Notes: generated from the sequence alone by a model not told the origin. Counted from the stretch's first letter, positions 8,070 to 16,486 are shown. The stretch is DNA of 64,000 nucleotides from CAZWLD01 sp964634685 (GCA_964634685.1 CAZWLD010000001.1:1-64000); one strand, 5' to 3'. A program made the numbers and translations.

Positions 8070-8333
8070 ATGGAAAGAACAGAGGAAAAGGATTTATTAT
8101 TTAAAACAATATTGAGCTTAAAATCTCTTGATGACTGCTATGATTTTTTTGATGATTTATGCACAATCAAGGAAGTAGATGCGATGGCACAAAGAGTATC
8201 AGCCGCGAAGCTATTATTAGAAAAAAACACATATGAACAGATTATTTCAAAAACCGAAATAAGTAGTGCAACCTTAAGCCGTGTATCGCGTTGTGTTCAA
8301 TATGGAAAAGGCTATAAAAATTTTGTAAAGTAG
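8070..8333 (+). CDS. yerC: YerC/YecD-type TrpR-like DNA-binding protein
   Basis: An 87-residue protein. A TrpR-like helix-turn-helix is visible: FFDDLCTIKEVDAMAQRVSAAKLLLE then YEQIISKTEISSATLSRVSRCV...GKGY. This is the YerC/YecD family signature (TrpR repressor superfamily). Small Firmicutes proteins of this type have no firmly known ligand; a tryptophan pocket should not be assumed. It begins two bases after the small membrane protein gene, so it is probably translated by coupling. The targets are not visible from the sequence. Confidence 0.85.
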   Translation: MERTEEKDLLFKTILSLKSLDDCYDFFDDLCTIKEVDAMAQRVSAAKLLLEKNTYEQIISKTEISSATLSRVSRCVQYGKGYKNFVK

Positions 8334-8344
8334 GGTTAGACAAA

Positions 8345-9049
8345 ATGATTTACATTAATGAGGAAAAAATTCGAACAAATGATTTGGACAACTTTGATCA
8401 TTTAAGCATTAAGGCCATCTTGAATTTCTTTCAGGATGGGGCTGGTCAACATGCAGAAAAATTAGGAATTGGCTTTCAAGCTCTTAAGGATAAAAACCTT
8501 TATTGGGTTTTAGTAAAGACACGAATTACCAAATATCTTGAACCAAAGCCATTTTCAAAGGTATATATTAAAACATGGCCTGAGGAAAAGGGAAGAATCG
8601 ATTTCATCCGAAATTATGAAATAAAGGATGCGGATGATAATTTATTAGCAGTTGGGTCGAGCCAATGGTGTTTAATCGATGCCGATTCAAGAAAAATCGT
8701 CAGAACAGACGGTATCAGCTATCCTGGTGTTTGCTTTGACGGGAAGATTTATAACGAGAAATTAACATCAATTAAGCCAATATTAAATAACAAGGTTTTT
8801 TCATTCCGGGTTGGTAATTCGAGCCTAGATCATAATTGGCATATGAATAACTCCAAATATGCCGATATCGTTTATGATGCCTTAACGCAAAGTGAAATTG
8901 AAGGAATCAAGGACTTCCAAATCAACTATCTTCATGAGGCTAAGGAAGGCGATATCATCGATGTTTATAAAGAGATTGTTGATAATGAAATCATCATTTC
9001 GGGTGAGATTTCAGGTACACCTTGCTTTTCGTCTAAGGTGGTATTATGA
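8345..9049 (+). CDS. Acyl-ACP thioesterase (FatA/FatB-like, PF01643 type)
   Basis: A 234-residue double hot-dog enzyme that would release fatty acids from acyl carrier protein in the cytoplasm. The decisive motif is DHNWHMNNSKY, which gives the catalytic D-x-N-x-H arrangement D162, N164, H166 followed by NN, as in plant and bacterial FatB/FatA enzymes. The first hot-dog (~1-130) contains HAEKLGIGF and WVLVKTRI; the second starts near 145. Length agrees with bacterial family members (about 230-250). A weak AGGG ribosome site precedes ATG 8345. Its stop overlaps the next gene's start by four bases. Chain-length specificity cannot be predicted here. Confidence 0.88.
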   Translation: MIYINEEKIRTNDLDNFDHLSIKAILNFFQDGAGQHAEKLGIGFQALKDKNLYWVLVKTRITKYLEPKPFSKVYIKTWPEEKGRIDFIRNYEIKDADDNLLAVGSSQWCLIDADSRKIVRTDGISYPGVCFDGKIYNEKLTSIKPILNNKVFSFRVGNSSLDHNWHMNNSKYADIVYDALTQSEIEGIKDFQINYLHEAKEGDIIDVYKEIVDNEIIISGEISGTPCFSSKVVL

Positions 9050-9528
9050 AATATTGTAGCGAATGTGGAAAAGAATTGATTTTACAGAAGGATGGAATCG
9101 ATGGCCTTGTACCCTTTTGTCCATCCTGTTGTCAATTTAGATACCCGATGTCAAATATGGCGGTATCGGCTATTATCATGCAGGATGATCAAATTCTTTT
9201 AATCAAGCAATATGGACAAGATCGTAATATTTTAGTTGCTGGGTATATTAATTATCAGGAATCGGCCGAGGATGCCTTAAAAAGAGAGATTAAGGAAGAG
9301 GTTGGCTTGGATGTTCTTTCCTATGAATTTAATCAAAGCCGCTATTATGAAAAATCAAATACCTTGATATTTAATTTTGTTGTTAAGACCCAAGGTCAAG
9401 TGGTAATCAATGAGGAAATTGATTCGTTTGAGTGGTTTGACAAAAAAATTGTACTCGATAAAATTGCTCCAAATAGCTTGGCCAAGCATTTTATGGAGGT
9501 ATCAATCGAAAAAAAGCTAGTTAAATAA
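9046..9528 (+). CDS. Nudix hydrolase with an N-terminal zinc ribbon
   Basis: A 160-residue protein. The first ~30 residues have two Cys pairs (YCSEC and FCPSC), a zinc ribbon like that of NudC-type NAD pyrophosphatases. The Nudix box is complete: G-x5-E-x7-REIKEEVGL, starting at GYINYQE. It would hydrolyse a nucleoside diphosphate linked to another group; NADH/NAD-capped RNA is possible from the ribbon, but the SQPWPFPxS motif of true NudC is not evident, so the substrate is open. ATGA overlap (4 bases) ties it to the thioesterase gene. It is the last gene of the unit that begins at 7774. Confidence 0.85.
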   Translation: MKYCSECGKELILQKDGIDGLVPFCPSCCQFRYPMSNMAVSAIIMQDDQILLIKQYGQDRNILVAGYINYQESAEDALKREIKEEVGLDVLSYEFNQSRYYEKSNTLIFNFVVKTQGQVVINEEIDSFEWFDKKIVLDKIAPNSLAKHFMEVSIEKKLVK

Positions 9529-9605
9529 AAAAAATCTGCTTTTAGTCTTTCTATTTTCGTCTTTTAAATATGAAAACGTTATTTAAAAAAAAGACAAATT
9601 ACTAG

Positions 9606-9634
9606 TTGACATATAAGCAATAAAATTATATAAT
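9606..9634 (+). promoter_or_regulatory. Consensus sigma-A promoter of queT
   Basis: TTGACA (9606-9611), 17 bp, TATAAT (9629-9634): a perfect match to the consensus. Transcription should start near 9641, immediately before the riboswitch. Confidence 0.88.
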
Positions 9635-9643
9635 CAAGAAAGC

Positions 9644-9690
9644 AGAAGATGTTCCTTGCCAAACCATCTTCTCAAATATAAAAAACAAGG
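9644..9690 (+). promoter_or_regulatory. preQ1-I riboswitch controlling queT
   Basis: P1 is the eight-base-pair stem AGAAGATG (9644-9651) with CATCTTCT (9665-9672). Its loop holds TTCCTTGCC, and an A-rich tail (AAATATAAAAAA) follows P1. The loop segment CCTTG (9654-9658) can pair with CAAGG (9686-9690) to make the H-type pseudoknot P2. CAAGG overlaps the Shine-Dalgarno AAGGAG (9687-9692) of queT, so ligand binding should hide the ribosome site. This matches the preQ1-I architecture (short stem-loop plus A-rich tail plus pseudoknot), and the downstream gene is a known preQ1 target. Confidence 0.85.
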
Positions 9691-9701
9691 AGAAATTGAA
9701 T

Positions 9702-10220
9702 ATGAAAAAACTTGATTTAAAAATGCTAACTAAATTAGCAATTGTTGCGGCGCTTTATGTTGCCTTAACCTATGCCTGTGCACCTTTGTCCTATGGAGGG
9801 ATTCAATTCCGTTTTTCGGAAATGTTGATTTTACTAGTATTCTTTAGAAGAGAATATAGTATATCCTTGATTTTAGGATGTGCCCTTGCGAATATCGGAA
9901 GTCCCTATGGAATTATTGATGTGGTTTTTGGAACACTAGCAACGGCAATCAGCTCTGGTTTAATCTGCATTTCAAAAAACCTATTTATCGCAAGCTTGTA
10001 TCCCGCCATTTGTAACGGCATTATTGTTGGTTTAGAGATTGTATTAATTGATAAGCTCGAACCATTTTGGACAAATTTTGGAATAATAGGTGGTGGCGTT
10101 TTTTTAGGCGAATTTGTTGTTATTAGCATAGCTGGTGTCTTAGTCTTTATGCTTTTACGAAAAAACAACGCCTTTATGGAATTAATTGGGGCGAATCGTA
10201 ATTTAAAAGAACAAAGCTAA
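9702..10220 (+). CDS. queT: QueT-family queuosine precursor (preQ1) transporter
   Basis: A 172-residue integral membrane protein of the QueT family (COG4708, DUF988), probably the substrate-binding S component of an ECF transporter. Visible features are an N-terminal KLAIVAALYVALT helix, QFRFSEMLILLVFF, CALANIGSPYGIIDVVFGTLAT and three further hydrophobic helices, six in total. The FRFSE and GSPYGIIDVVFGT motifs are diagnostic of QueT. The start was set at ATG 9702, nine bases after AAGGAG; an in-frame TTG at 9696 is not needed. Control by the preQ1-I riboswitch upstream supports the assignment strongly. It is transcribed alone; no EcfA or EcfT genes are nearby. Confidence 0.93.
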   Translation: MKKLDLKMLTKLAIVAALYVALTYACAPLSYGGIQFRFSEMLILLVFFRREYSISLILGCALANIGSPYGIIDVVFGTLATAISSGLICISKNLFIASLYPAICNGIIVGLEIVLIDKLEPFWTNFGIIGGGVFLGEFVVISIAGVLVFMLLRKNNAFMELIGANRNLKEQS

Positions 10221-10269
10221 TTAATGTTTTTTCAAAAAAACGAAGATATAAAAGGAATGGTGTAAAATT

Positions 10270-11160
10270 ATGAATGATCAAAATATGGAGGAAAAGAAAA
10301 CTCGTGGTGACTTTATGCTTCCAATTGGTGTTTATCATGGAGTAGTAGAAAGCACTGCCGATGGTTATGCTCATTGGCACAAAGAGATGGAAATCAGTAT
10401 TATTCGTGAAGGAGAAGGAAGATCAATTGTAAGTAATGAGATTTCTTATGTAGGCGCTGGAGATGTTGTTTTAGTGTCAAAGGAAAGTATTCATTATATG
10501 AAATCAGATTCTAGTTTGAGTGTTGATACAGTTGTTTTTGATATGGATTTACTTGCTAATCCATCATACGATTATACGCAGGTTAATTTCTTTAACCCTC
10601 TCTTTGACAAAAAAATGAAGATGGTAACCTGTATTAAGCATGATCAACCAAAATGCCAAGAAATCGTTGCTATTTTGGATAAGATTATGGCCGCAAATGA
10701 GGAAAAATATTATGGCTATCAATTAGAGGTAAAAGGATTATTTTATCAATTATTCTTTATTCTTTTCAATCAAAATTATATTTCAAAGATTGAAGAAAAG
10801 AGCGCTAAATCAATTCAAAAGCAAGTTTCAATTCGCAACGTCTTAAATTATATTATTGAAAACTATAATAAGGAAATCACAACCGAAAAGCTTGCGAAGA
10901 TTGCTGGCTATAGCGAATATCATTTCATTCGTTTCTTTAAGGAACAAACAGGAAGAACCTGTAAGGATTATGTAAATACAATTCGTCTTGAAAAGGCCGC
11001 TCATCTTTTAGAGGATTCATCAATGTCAATTACAGAAATTGCCTTTGAGGTAGGATATAATGATTTATCTTATTTCATTAAAGTATTTAGAAATAAGTAT
11101 AATATTCCACCACACAGATATCGTCGTACTAAGGAAAAAGAGAAAAATAAGTCAAATTAA
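10270..11160 (+). CDS. AraC-family transcriptional regulator with a cupin sensor domain
   Basis: A 296-residue regulator. Residues ~20-105 form a cupin-type AraC sensor domain (AHWHKEMEISIIREGEG, then SNEISYVGAGDVVLVSKESIHYM). A helical linker follows, and residues ~190-290 form two HTH motifs: ITTEKLAKIAGYSEYHFIRFFKEQTG and MSITEIAFEVGYNDLSYFIKVFRNKY, ending in PHRYRR. Such proteins usually sense sugars or plant/host glycans in Firmicutes. AAAGGA (10251-10256) lies 13 bases before ATG 10270, a slightly long spacing. It stands alone between queT and the SWIM gene; the three GH13-rich blocks in the window are possible targets, but nothing in the sequence proves it. Confidence 0.9.
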   Translation: MNDQNMEEKKTRGDFMLPIGVYHGVVESTADGYAHWHKEMEISIIREGEGRSIVSNEISYVGAGDVVLVSKESIHYMKSDSSLSVDTVVFDMDLLANPSYDYTQVNFFNPLFDKKMKMVTCIKHDQPKCQEIVAILDKIMAANEEKYYGYQLEVKGLFYQLFFILFNQNYISKIEEKSAKSIQKQVSIRNVLNYIIENYNKEITTEKLAKIAGYSEYHFIRFFKEQTGRTCKDYVNTIRLEKAAHLLEDSSMSITEIAFEVGYNDLSYFIKVFRNKYNIPPHRYRRTKEKEKNKSN

Positions 11161-11181
11161 GTCATTGACTTATTTTTTTTT
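11146..11181 (+). terminator. Rho-independent terminator overlapping the end of the AraC gene
   Basis: A ten-base-pair stem AATAAGTCAA (11146-11155) with TTGACTTATT (11165-11174), nine-base loop, then a run of T residues to 11181. The left arm lies inside the last codons of the AraC gene. Confidence 0.8.
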
Positions 11182-11222
11182 AGGCCTTGATGGTTTATAA
11201 TAGATTTAGGAGGAAAATTTAT

Positions 11223-12722
11223 ATGAATGTTAAGGACTTTAAAAATTACTTTGAACCAGAAGTTTTTGCGCGTGGGATGGAATTATACAAAGAGGGTAAG
11301 GTAAAAAATTTAAAGAAAACTAGCTATGGATATGAAGGATTCGTTGTTAGTAATGATCCAAGAAGGGTTCGCATCTTTTTGGATAATTTCGATAACATTA
11401 AGGATATAGATTGTACATGTCCTTATGATCTTGGCTTTTGTAAGCATGAGGCGGCTTTACTTTTAGCTATCAAGGATTATGAGGATGATTCCTATGAAGA
11501 AATTGAAAAATTTATTGATCGTTTATCAATTACGGATTTACGAAAGATTGTTAAGGCCCAAATTGTTAATGATGACAATTTGTTAAAAAATTTAAAAAGA
11601 AAGGCCTTATATTATTTTGAAGATGATGATACGATTAAAAAGCAAATTGCTGAAGCAGCTTTAAATGAAAATCAATTATTGCTAAAGGAGCTTGTTTTCT
11701 TTTTGTTAGATGATAAGGATTTTGAGGCAAGAACTTTCAATAATTACATTGACATAATTAATATTTTATCGGATGTGTCAATTAAAGAATCAGTAGTAAT
11801 CAGTATCATCAAAAGTGTTGAAAGCAAACTCAAACGAGAGATTAAAAAAGCTTTAGAAAATAAAGATGATCGGGTTTTTAACTACATTGTTGAAACCGTA
11901 AATAAAGACTTTGAAAAAATCTCTGTCAGCTATTATGCCGTCTTTTATGGTGAGAATCAGGAATGCTTCAATCGCTTGAGTAAATTATATGTAGATATCA
12001 TCGAAAATAGTAATGATGATTTTATTATCAGTCTTGCGAAGCAATACCTATATGTTTTATATCGTCAATTTGCATCTTTAGATTTACAAAGAGAGCTTTT
12101 ACAAAAATATATCGATTATGGTAATTTCCGCAAGCTTTTAATTAATTCCTATATTGATAGTGGCGAATATGAAAAAGCTTTAGTCTTATTAAATAATGAA
12201 TCACTATTTAAGGAAGAAGCCAAAAGAATTTATACAGCCACTAATAATCATGAAAAAATCAAGGATATTTATCGTGAGGAAATCCTTAGTGGCGATTTAA
12301 CAAATTATGAAAAATTCCGTTCAATGTGTGAGAATTTTAGTAAAGAGCTAGATAGCATTTTAAAAACACTAAAAAACAATAAGAATTTAGAGGCAACCTA
12401 TGGAAAAATTTTAGTTCGCGAGGGTAGATCTCTTGATTTAGTTGAGTTCTGTCAGAAGGACTATAGCCGTATTGTTGATTGCTATTGCTTTATCAAGGGC
12501 TATGATCGTCAGGTTGAGGAAATGTTTGTTGTCTATATTAAGCATCTATGCTTGACGGCTCGCGATACAATGGATTATCGTTATATATGTAAGGTTATCA
12601 AGAGCTATGGTGAAGCGCTTGGAAAAGAGAAATCAATGCAGCTAGTTGCTAAATTAACGGCCGCTAATTCGGATAATTATTTATTTTTGCGAGAATTAAT
12701 TAATTTAACAAAGGGATTATAA
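11223..12722 (+). CDS. SWIM zinc-finger domain protein with a long helical C-terminus
   Basis: A 499-residue soluble protein. Near the N-terminus it has the pattern FEPEVFARGMELYKEGKV typical of SWIM proteins, and a complete SWIM zinc ligand set: C64-x-C66-x6-C73-x-H75. The remaining ~400 residues are alpha-helical, rich in Lys, Glu, Leu and Tyr, and look like a TPR-type solenoid (for example YIDSGEYEKALVLLNNESLF). No helicase motifs follow, although SWIM domains often precede SNF2 helicases. SWIM domains bind DNA or protein; the role here is unknown. The start is ATG 11223 with AGGAGG at 11209-11214; a TATAAT is at 11196-11201. A TATAAT also lies just after the stop (12728-12733), before the next gene. 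Confidence 0.75.
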   Translation: MNVKDFKNYFEPEVFARGMELYKEGKVKNLKKTSYGYEGFVVSNDPRRVRIFLDNFDNIKDIDCTCPYDLGFCKHEAALLLAIKDYEDDSYEEIEKFIDRLSITDLRKIVKAQIVNDDNLLKNLKRKALYYFEDDDTIKKQIAEAALNENQLLLKELVFFLLDDKDFEARTFNNYIDIINILSDVSIKESVVISIIKSVESKLKREIKKALENKDDRVFNYIVETVNKDFEKISVSYYAVFYGENQECFNRLSKLYVDIIENSNDDFIISLAKQYLYVLYRQFASLDLQRELLQKYIDYGNFRKLLINSYIDSGEYEKALVLLNNESLFKEEAKRIYTATNNHEKIKDIYREEILSGDLTNYEKFRSMCENFSKELDSILKTLKNNKNLEATYGKILVREGRSLDLVEFCQKDYSRIVDCYCFIKGYDRQVEEMFVVYIKHLCLTARDTMDYRYICKVIKSYGEALGKEKSMQLVAKLTAANSDNYLFLRELINLTKGL

Positions 12723-12753
12723 TGGTGTATAATTAATAGAAAGGAGTGATGAA

Positions 12754-13890
12754 ATGGTAGATCGTTATTATACTTGGTTTTTTAATAACTATAATAATTA
12801 TCGATATACTGGACCAAGGGCTAAGGCCGTATTAAAAAGCATCGAAGATTTTATTGCGAAGAATGATCCAAATATTTATAATTTTAATACCATTTATGCT
12901 TCCTTTATGGCCTTGTATAAAGGTAATATTATATCGCTAGTAAAATCAAATGATGGAATTTATCCAATCAAGGGTAATTATTATTTACTATTTGAAGAGG
13001 ATTCAATTTTAGTTCCTCTCGCCTACATTGAATTTTATAAGCGTGTTTCCGAATTGGAAATCGAAAATATTATTCATTGCGAAATTAGAAATCGTGAGGT
13101 TTATTATGATTCATTAATTGGGCAAAAGGAAGTATTAGTTAATAAGTGTGATCGCTTGATTCGTAGTACTGGTAATCATACAAAGGAAGTAAGAGATGCC
13201 AAAATCAATCGCTTTATATTTTTATCTTTGGTTTTAATTCCGGGTATTTTTATTGGGGGATTATTATTCGATGAGGTGGTAAATTACTTTTTACTTAATC
13301 CCATCACGAGGTGGATTATCTTTGGTGTATCGTGTCTTCTTGGGGTATTATATCTTTTATTGGCCTGGGGCTTCTTTGAGGATGTAAGAATCCTAGAGCG
13401 CGGTAAAAAGATAAATCAAGACCTATATGACATTGAATTAAAGCTTCACACCAATACCAAAAACTTACAAGGCGTTAATATTCGTAAGCTTGTCGTAGCT
13501 ATTAAGGCTGGGAAAAAGCTCAAGCCACCGTTATCTGATTTTGATTATAAGGAGCTTTATTACAAGGCAGAGGATCAAATGGAGGATGTTGAAAAGGACA
13601 AGCTAATCAAAATTAAATTAAAAATTGTTATTTATCATATGAGTAATATTGTTTTATGTTTATTTTCATGCTTGATATCAAGTGTTATGTTCATTTATTT
13701 GATGAAGAATGATTATGGCTTTAAGGTATTAACCTATATGCCAATTTTATCATCATTTTTAATCACCTTGATTTTGGCTTTTCCAATCATCAAAATATTT
13801 AAAAATATTCGAATCCGCAATATAATGATGGTATTATTCTTTTCGGCAGTAATATCAATTGGACTTTGGTATGGCTTATTATATATTTAG
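12754..13890 (+). CDS. Multi-pass membrane protein of unknown function
   Basis: A 378-residue protein I do not recognise. The N-terminal ~145 residues are soluble and Tyr/Asn-rich (for example NNYNNYRYTG). Five hydrophobic segments follow at about 150-169, 186-207, 290-315, 322-347 and 356-378, with a charged cytoplasmic-looking loop of ~80 residues between the second and third (KINQDLYDIELKLH...). There are no catalytic signatures. GAAAGGAG lies 12740-12747 before ATG 12754. It sits 31 bases after the SWIM gene and 16 before the GH13 gene, so the three may be co-transcribed, but no functional link is evident. Confidence 0.6.
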   Translation: MVDRYYTWFFNNYNNYRYTGPRAKAVLKSIEDFIAKNDPNIYNFNTIYASFMALYKGNIISLVKSNDGIYPIKGNYYLLFEEDSILVPLAYIEFYKRVSELEIENIIHCEIRNREVYYDSLIGQKEVLVNKCDRLIRSTGNHTKEVRDAKINRFIFLSLVLIPGIFIGGLLFDEVVNYFLLNPITRWIIFGVSCLLGVLYLLLAWGFFEDVRILERGKKINQDLYDIELKLHTNTKNLQGVNIRKLVVAIKAGKKLKPPLSDFDYKELYYKAEDQMEDVEKDKLIKIKLKIVIYHMSNIVLCLFSCLISSVMFIYLMKNDYGFKVLTYMPILSSFLITLILAFPIIKIFKNIRIRNIMMVLFFSAVISIGLWYGLLYI

Positions 13891-13906
13891 AAAGGAGCAA
13901 TTTTAA

Positions 13907-15202
13907 ATGGCCAAAAACACAAATCTTTCATTACGAAATCAAATGATTTATCAGGTTTTTCCAAGGCAGTATTCAAAGGAAGGAAATTTCTTAGGAGTAA
14001 TCAAAGACTTAGACCGCATTAAGGAATTAGGATGTGACATTTTATATTTATTACCAATTCATCCTATTGGACAAAAGAATAAGAAGGGTTCCTTAGGATG
14101 TCCTTATTCAATTCAAAATTATCGAGAAATTAACAAGGATTTAGGCACGAAAGAGGATTTTTGTGAATTAATCCAAAAGACGCACGAAAAGGGAATGAAA
14201 ATTATTATTGATGTTGTCTACAATCATACATCACGTGATTCTTATCTTTTAGAGAATCATCCGGAATGGTTTTACAAAAATGAATATGGTGAGTTTGCGA
14301 ACCGCGTTGGTGATTGGTGGGATGTAACTGACCTTGATTATACAAATAAGGATTTATGGGTTGAATTAGCTGACACCTTATGCTATTGGGCTAAAATGGG
14401 CGTTGATGGCTTTAGATGCGATGTTGCGTCGATGGTACCTTTAGAGTTCTGGGTTTATGCCCGCAGTGAATTAGAAAAAATCAATCCGGATATCATTTTG
14501 TTAGCCGAGTCAATTCATCTTGGCTTCGTTAGCCATATCCGTAATATGGGCTTTGAGGCCGCTTCTGATTGTGAGCTTTATGAAGCCTTTGATATGGAAT
14601 ATGATTATGATATCTATCCTTTATATGAAAAATATGTTCAAACGGGAGAGGGACTAAATGATTGGCTTCAGGCCTTACAGGACCAAGAAGGACGTTATCC
14701 CAAAAATTATATTAAATCACATTGTCTTGAAAATCATGATTTTAGGAGAATGTGTGAATTTGTAACCGATGAGGTTAAGATTAGAAATCTAAATGCCCTT
14801 ATTTTTTTCCTCAAGGGTATCACCTTCATTTATCAAGGTCAAGAGGCCTGTGATCCAAAATTAGAAAGCTTATTTGACATCGATAAGGTTGATTTTAGTA
14901 CCTTAAATAAATATGGTGTTGCGGATTTGATTTCTAAATGTTCACAATTGAAAAAGGATCCTTTGTTTAGAGATGGAGTTTATCACATTCATTTAAATGA
15001 ATTGGAAATTGCTCATATATCTTATGAATCAAAAGCTGAAAAAATGGTTTGTATCGCTAACCTTGGTAATTGCCAGGGTAAAGTTAAGGTTGATGTCAAG
15101 GACGGAAATTACATCAATTTATTCGATGATACTGTTGTTGAAGTAGAAGAAGGAATGGTTTCTTTAATAAGCAATCCAATGATCTTTAAAGCTTTAAAAT
15201 AA
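13907..15202 (+). CDS. Short intracellular GH13 alpha-amylase-family glycosidase
   Basis: A 431-residue cytoplasmic GH13 enzyme with no N-terminal binding domain: the barrel starts at once with MIYQVFPRQYSKEG. Motifs: region I DVVYNHTS, nucleophile D172 in DGFRCDVAS, acid/base E201 in LLAESIH, and D278 in ENHDFRR (the usual NHD reads ENHD). A short C-terminal beta domain ends the protein. It lacks the 500-600 residue length of the alpha-glucosidases and the CBM34 of the two GH13_20 enzymes in this window, so it is probably a maltodextrin-acting alpha-amylase. AAAGGAG (13891-13897) precedes ATG 13907. A LacI-family regulator gene is convergent just downstream. Confidence 0.87.
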   Translation: MAKNTNLSLRNQMIYQVFPRQYSKEGNFLGVIKDLDRIKELGCDILYLLPIHPIGQKNKKGSLGCPYSIQNYREINKDLGTKEDFCELIQKTHEKGMKIIIDVVYNHTSRDSYLLENHPEWFYKNEYGEFANRVGDWWDVTDLDYTNKDLWVELADTLCYWAKMGVDGFRCDVASMVPLEFWVYARSELEKINPDIILLAESIHLGFVSHIRNMGFEAASDCELYEAFDMEYDYDIYPLYEKYVQTGEGLNDWLQALQDQEGRYPKNYIKSHCLENHDFRRMCEFVTDEVKIRNLNALIFFLKGITFIYQGQEACDPKLESLFDIDKVDFSTLNKYGVADLISKCSQLKKDPLFRDGVYHIHLNELEIAHISYESKAEKMVCIANLGNCQGKVKVDVKDGNYINLFDDTVVEVEEGMVSLISNPMIFKALK

Positions 15203-15239
15203 ATAAATGCCCTTAGGTTTCAAGCTTAAGGGCATTTAT
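15203..15239 (+). terminator. Terminator-like hairpin after the GH13 gene
   Basis: A perfect 13-base-pair stem (15203-15215 with 15227-15239) with an 11-base loop, directly after the stop codon. No long T tract follows on the plus strand, so it may act as a weak terminator or as an mRNA end protector between the convergent genes. Confidence 0.6.
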
Positions 15240-15281
15240 CATTAAAAAGACTTCCTATCATTAAATTATTCACTGTGACAT

Positions 15282-15309
15282 AAAAAAATAGACTGCAATG
15301 CAGCCTATT
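15282..15309 (-). terminator. Terminator of the LacI-family gene
   Basis: Minus-strand stem AATAGGCTGCA / TGCAGTCTATT with one G-T pair, followed by a T tract (A run 15282-15288). It overlaps the stop codon of the regulator gene. Confidence 0.7.
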
Positions 15310-16273
15310 TTGTACTGTTTCTTTCCTTTAATTCAACTTCAAGAATTTGATGCATTTCGGTTGGTTCCTCATTGTTTAGTAATTTTACTAAGGTATTGAA
15401 GGCTTGTTTTCCCATATAGCTAACTGGCTGAGCAATTGTTGTTAGGGAAGGTGCGGTGAATTTAGCAAAGTTGATATTGTCAAAGCCAACGATTTGAACT
15501 TCATCAGGAACCTTACGTCCAAGCTTGTGAAGAGATTGTAAAACCGTAATAGCTAGAATATCACTTCCACAGAAGATACCATCAATTTGAGGGTTGTTTT
15601 TTAGATAATTATAGATAAAATCATGATCAGGCTCGACTAAGTCAAAGTCATACATTTCACAAGTTAAATTATGTTTTTCAAGCTCCGAAGTAAAGCCTTG
15701 AGAACGCTCAATAACCGTCAAAAGGAAGGATGGACCACGGAAATGAACGAGATTTTTGCATCCGCTTTTGATTAGCTTTTGCGCCGCAAGCTTACCGCCT
15801 AAAATATTGTCGGCCGTAATTGAAGGAATTGATTCATTTAAAATATGGTCAACAGTGACGATTGGAATATTTAAATTTTGAACCTTTTCAGGATTTAAAA
15901 GGTTAGAAGCGATAATCAATCCATCTACATTATAGGAATTAAAGATTTGAATATATTCATCCTCGCGTTCTTTGTTATCCTGAGAGCTACAAAGCATAAC
16001 CTTATATCCAGATGACAAGGCATTGGTTTCAATACCTTCAAGAAGATCACCATAGAATGAAGTTCCGATATGAGGAACAATGACACCAATAATATTTGAA
16101 TGCTTGTTTGATAATGAACGCGCTAATTGATTTGGTGAATAATTTAATTCTTCAATAATTTGTTGTACTAATTCTTTTGTTTCCTTGTGGACGTACCCTT
16201 TATTATTAACAACACGAGATACCGTCGCAACACTTACATTTGCTTTTCTAGCAACATCTCTAATCGTAATCAT
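15305..16273 (-). CDS. LacI-family transcriptional regulator, probable maltodextrin regulator
   Basis: A 322-residue repressor of normal family length. Residues 1-25 are the LacI HTH (ITIRDVARKANVSVATVSRVVN) with the hinge helix PNQLARSLS at ~47-55. The periplasmic-binding-like core starts at IIGVIVPHIG and contains DGLIIAS, GCKNLVHFRGP, DGIFCGSDILAI and QIVGFDN. AGGAGG (16289-16284) precedes the ATG. Position next to a GH13 gene and the presence of operator-like AACG(C/T)TT palindromes at several starch genes suggest a MalR/MdxR-type role. Its own promoter carries a 13/14 match to the cre-type dyad. CcpA itself is an alternative, but CcpA genes usually sit elsewhere and are slightly longer (about 330-335). 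Confidence 0.88.
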   Translation of the reverse strand: MITIRDVARKANVSVATVSRVVNNKGYVHKETKELVQQIIEELNYSPNQLARSLSNKHSNIIGVIVPHIGTSFYGDLLEGIETNALSSGYKVMLCSSQDNKEREDEYIQIFNSYNVDGLIIASNLLNPEKVQNLNIPIVTVDHILNESIPSITADNILGGKLAAQKLIKSGCKNLVHFRGPSFLLTVIERSQGFTSELEKHNLTCEMYDFDLVEPDHDFIYNYLKNNPQIDGIFCGSDILAITVLQSLHKLGRKVPDEVQIVGFDNINFAKFTAPSLTTIAQPVSYMGKQAFNTLVKLLNNEEPTEMHQILEVELKERNSTK

Positions 16274-16297
16274 GAGAAAAACCTCCTATTCAAGAAG

Positions 16298-16326
16298 ATT
16301 ATATCATTAATTGTAACTGTTTTCAA
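16298..16326 (-). promoter_or_regulatory. Promoter of the LacI-family gene with an overlapping LacI/CcpA-type operator
   Basis: Minus strand: TTGAAA (16326-16321), 17 bp, TATAAT (16303-16298). On the plus strand 16312-16325 reads TGTAACTGTTTTCA, which matches the cre/LacI-family consensus TGWNANCGNTNWCA at 13 of 14 positions counting W and N. It covers the -35 and part of the spacer, the right place for autorepression. Confidence 0.7.
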
Positions 16327-16418
16327 TAAATAAATCCGCAAAAAATTTAATATTCTACGCAAGAAAGAAACAAAGCGAAATGATTTTGTATTGAAAAATT
16401 ATTTTTTTCAAAAAAGGA

Positions 16419-16447
16419 TTGTCGTTATCTCTTTATTATAGTATAAT
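16419..16447 (+). promoter_or_regulatory. Promoter of the ABC-2 exporter operon
   Basis: TTGTCG (16419-16424), 17 bp, TATAAT (16442-16447), upstream of the ATPase gene at 16487. Confidence 0.65.
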
Positions 16448-16486
16448 AAAACGTGGGACAAATTATACAACGAGGGAGTGATTTTT

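Noticed and set aside
9551..9596. A/T-rich inverted repeat after the Nudix gene, and a cre-like TGAAAACGTTATTT at 9571-9584
   Set aside because: The stem is interrupted by four unpaired A residues and lacks a T tract, so it is not a convincing terminator. The cre-like match has two mismatches and lies upstream of a riboswitch-controlled gene with no sugar link.
15203..15239. Stem at the end of the amylase gene considered as a LacI operator
   Set aside because: It is a 13-bp perfect stem with an 11-base loop in a convergent 3' region and lacks the AACGTT-like core; an RNA hairpin explains it better.
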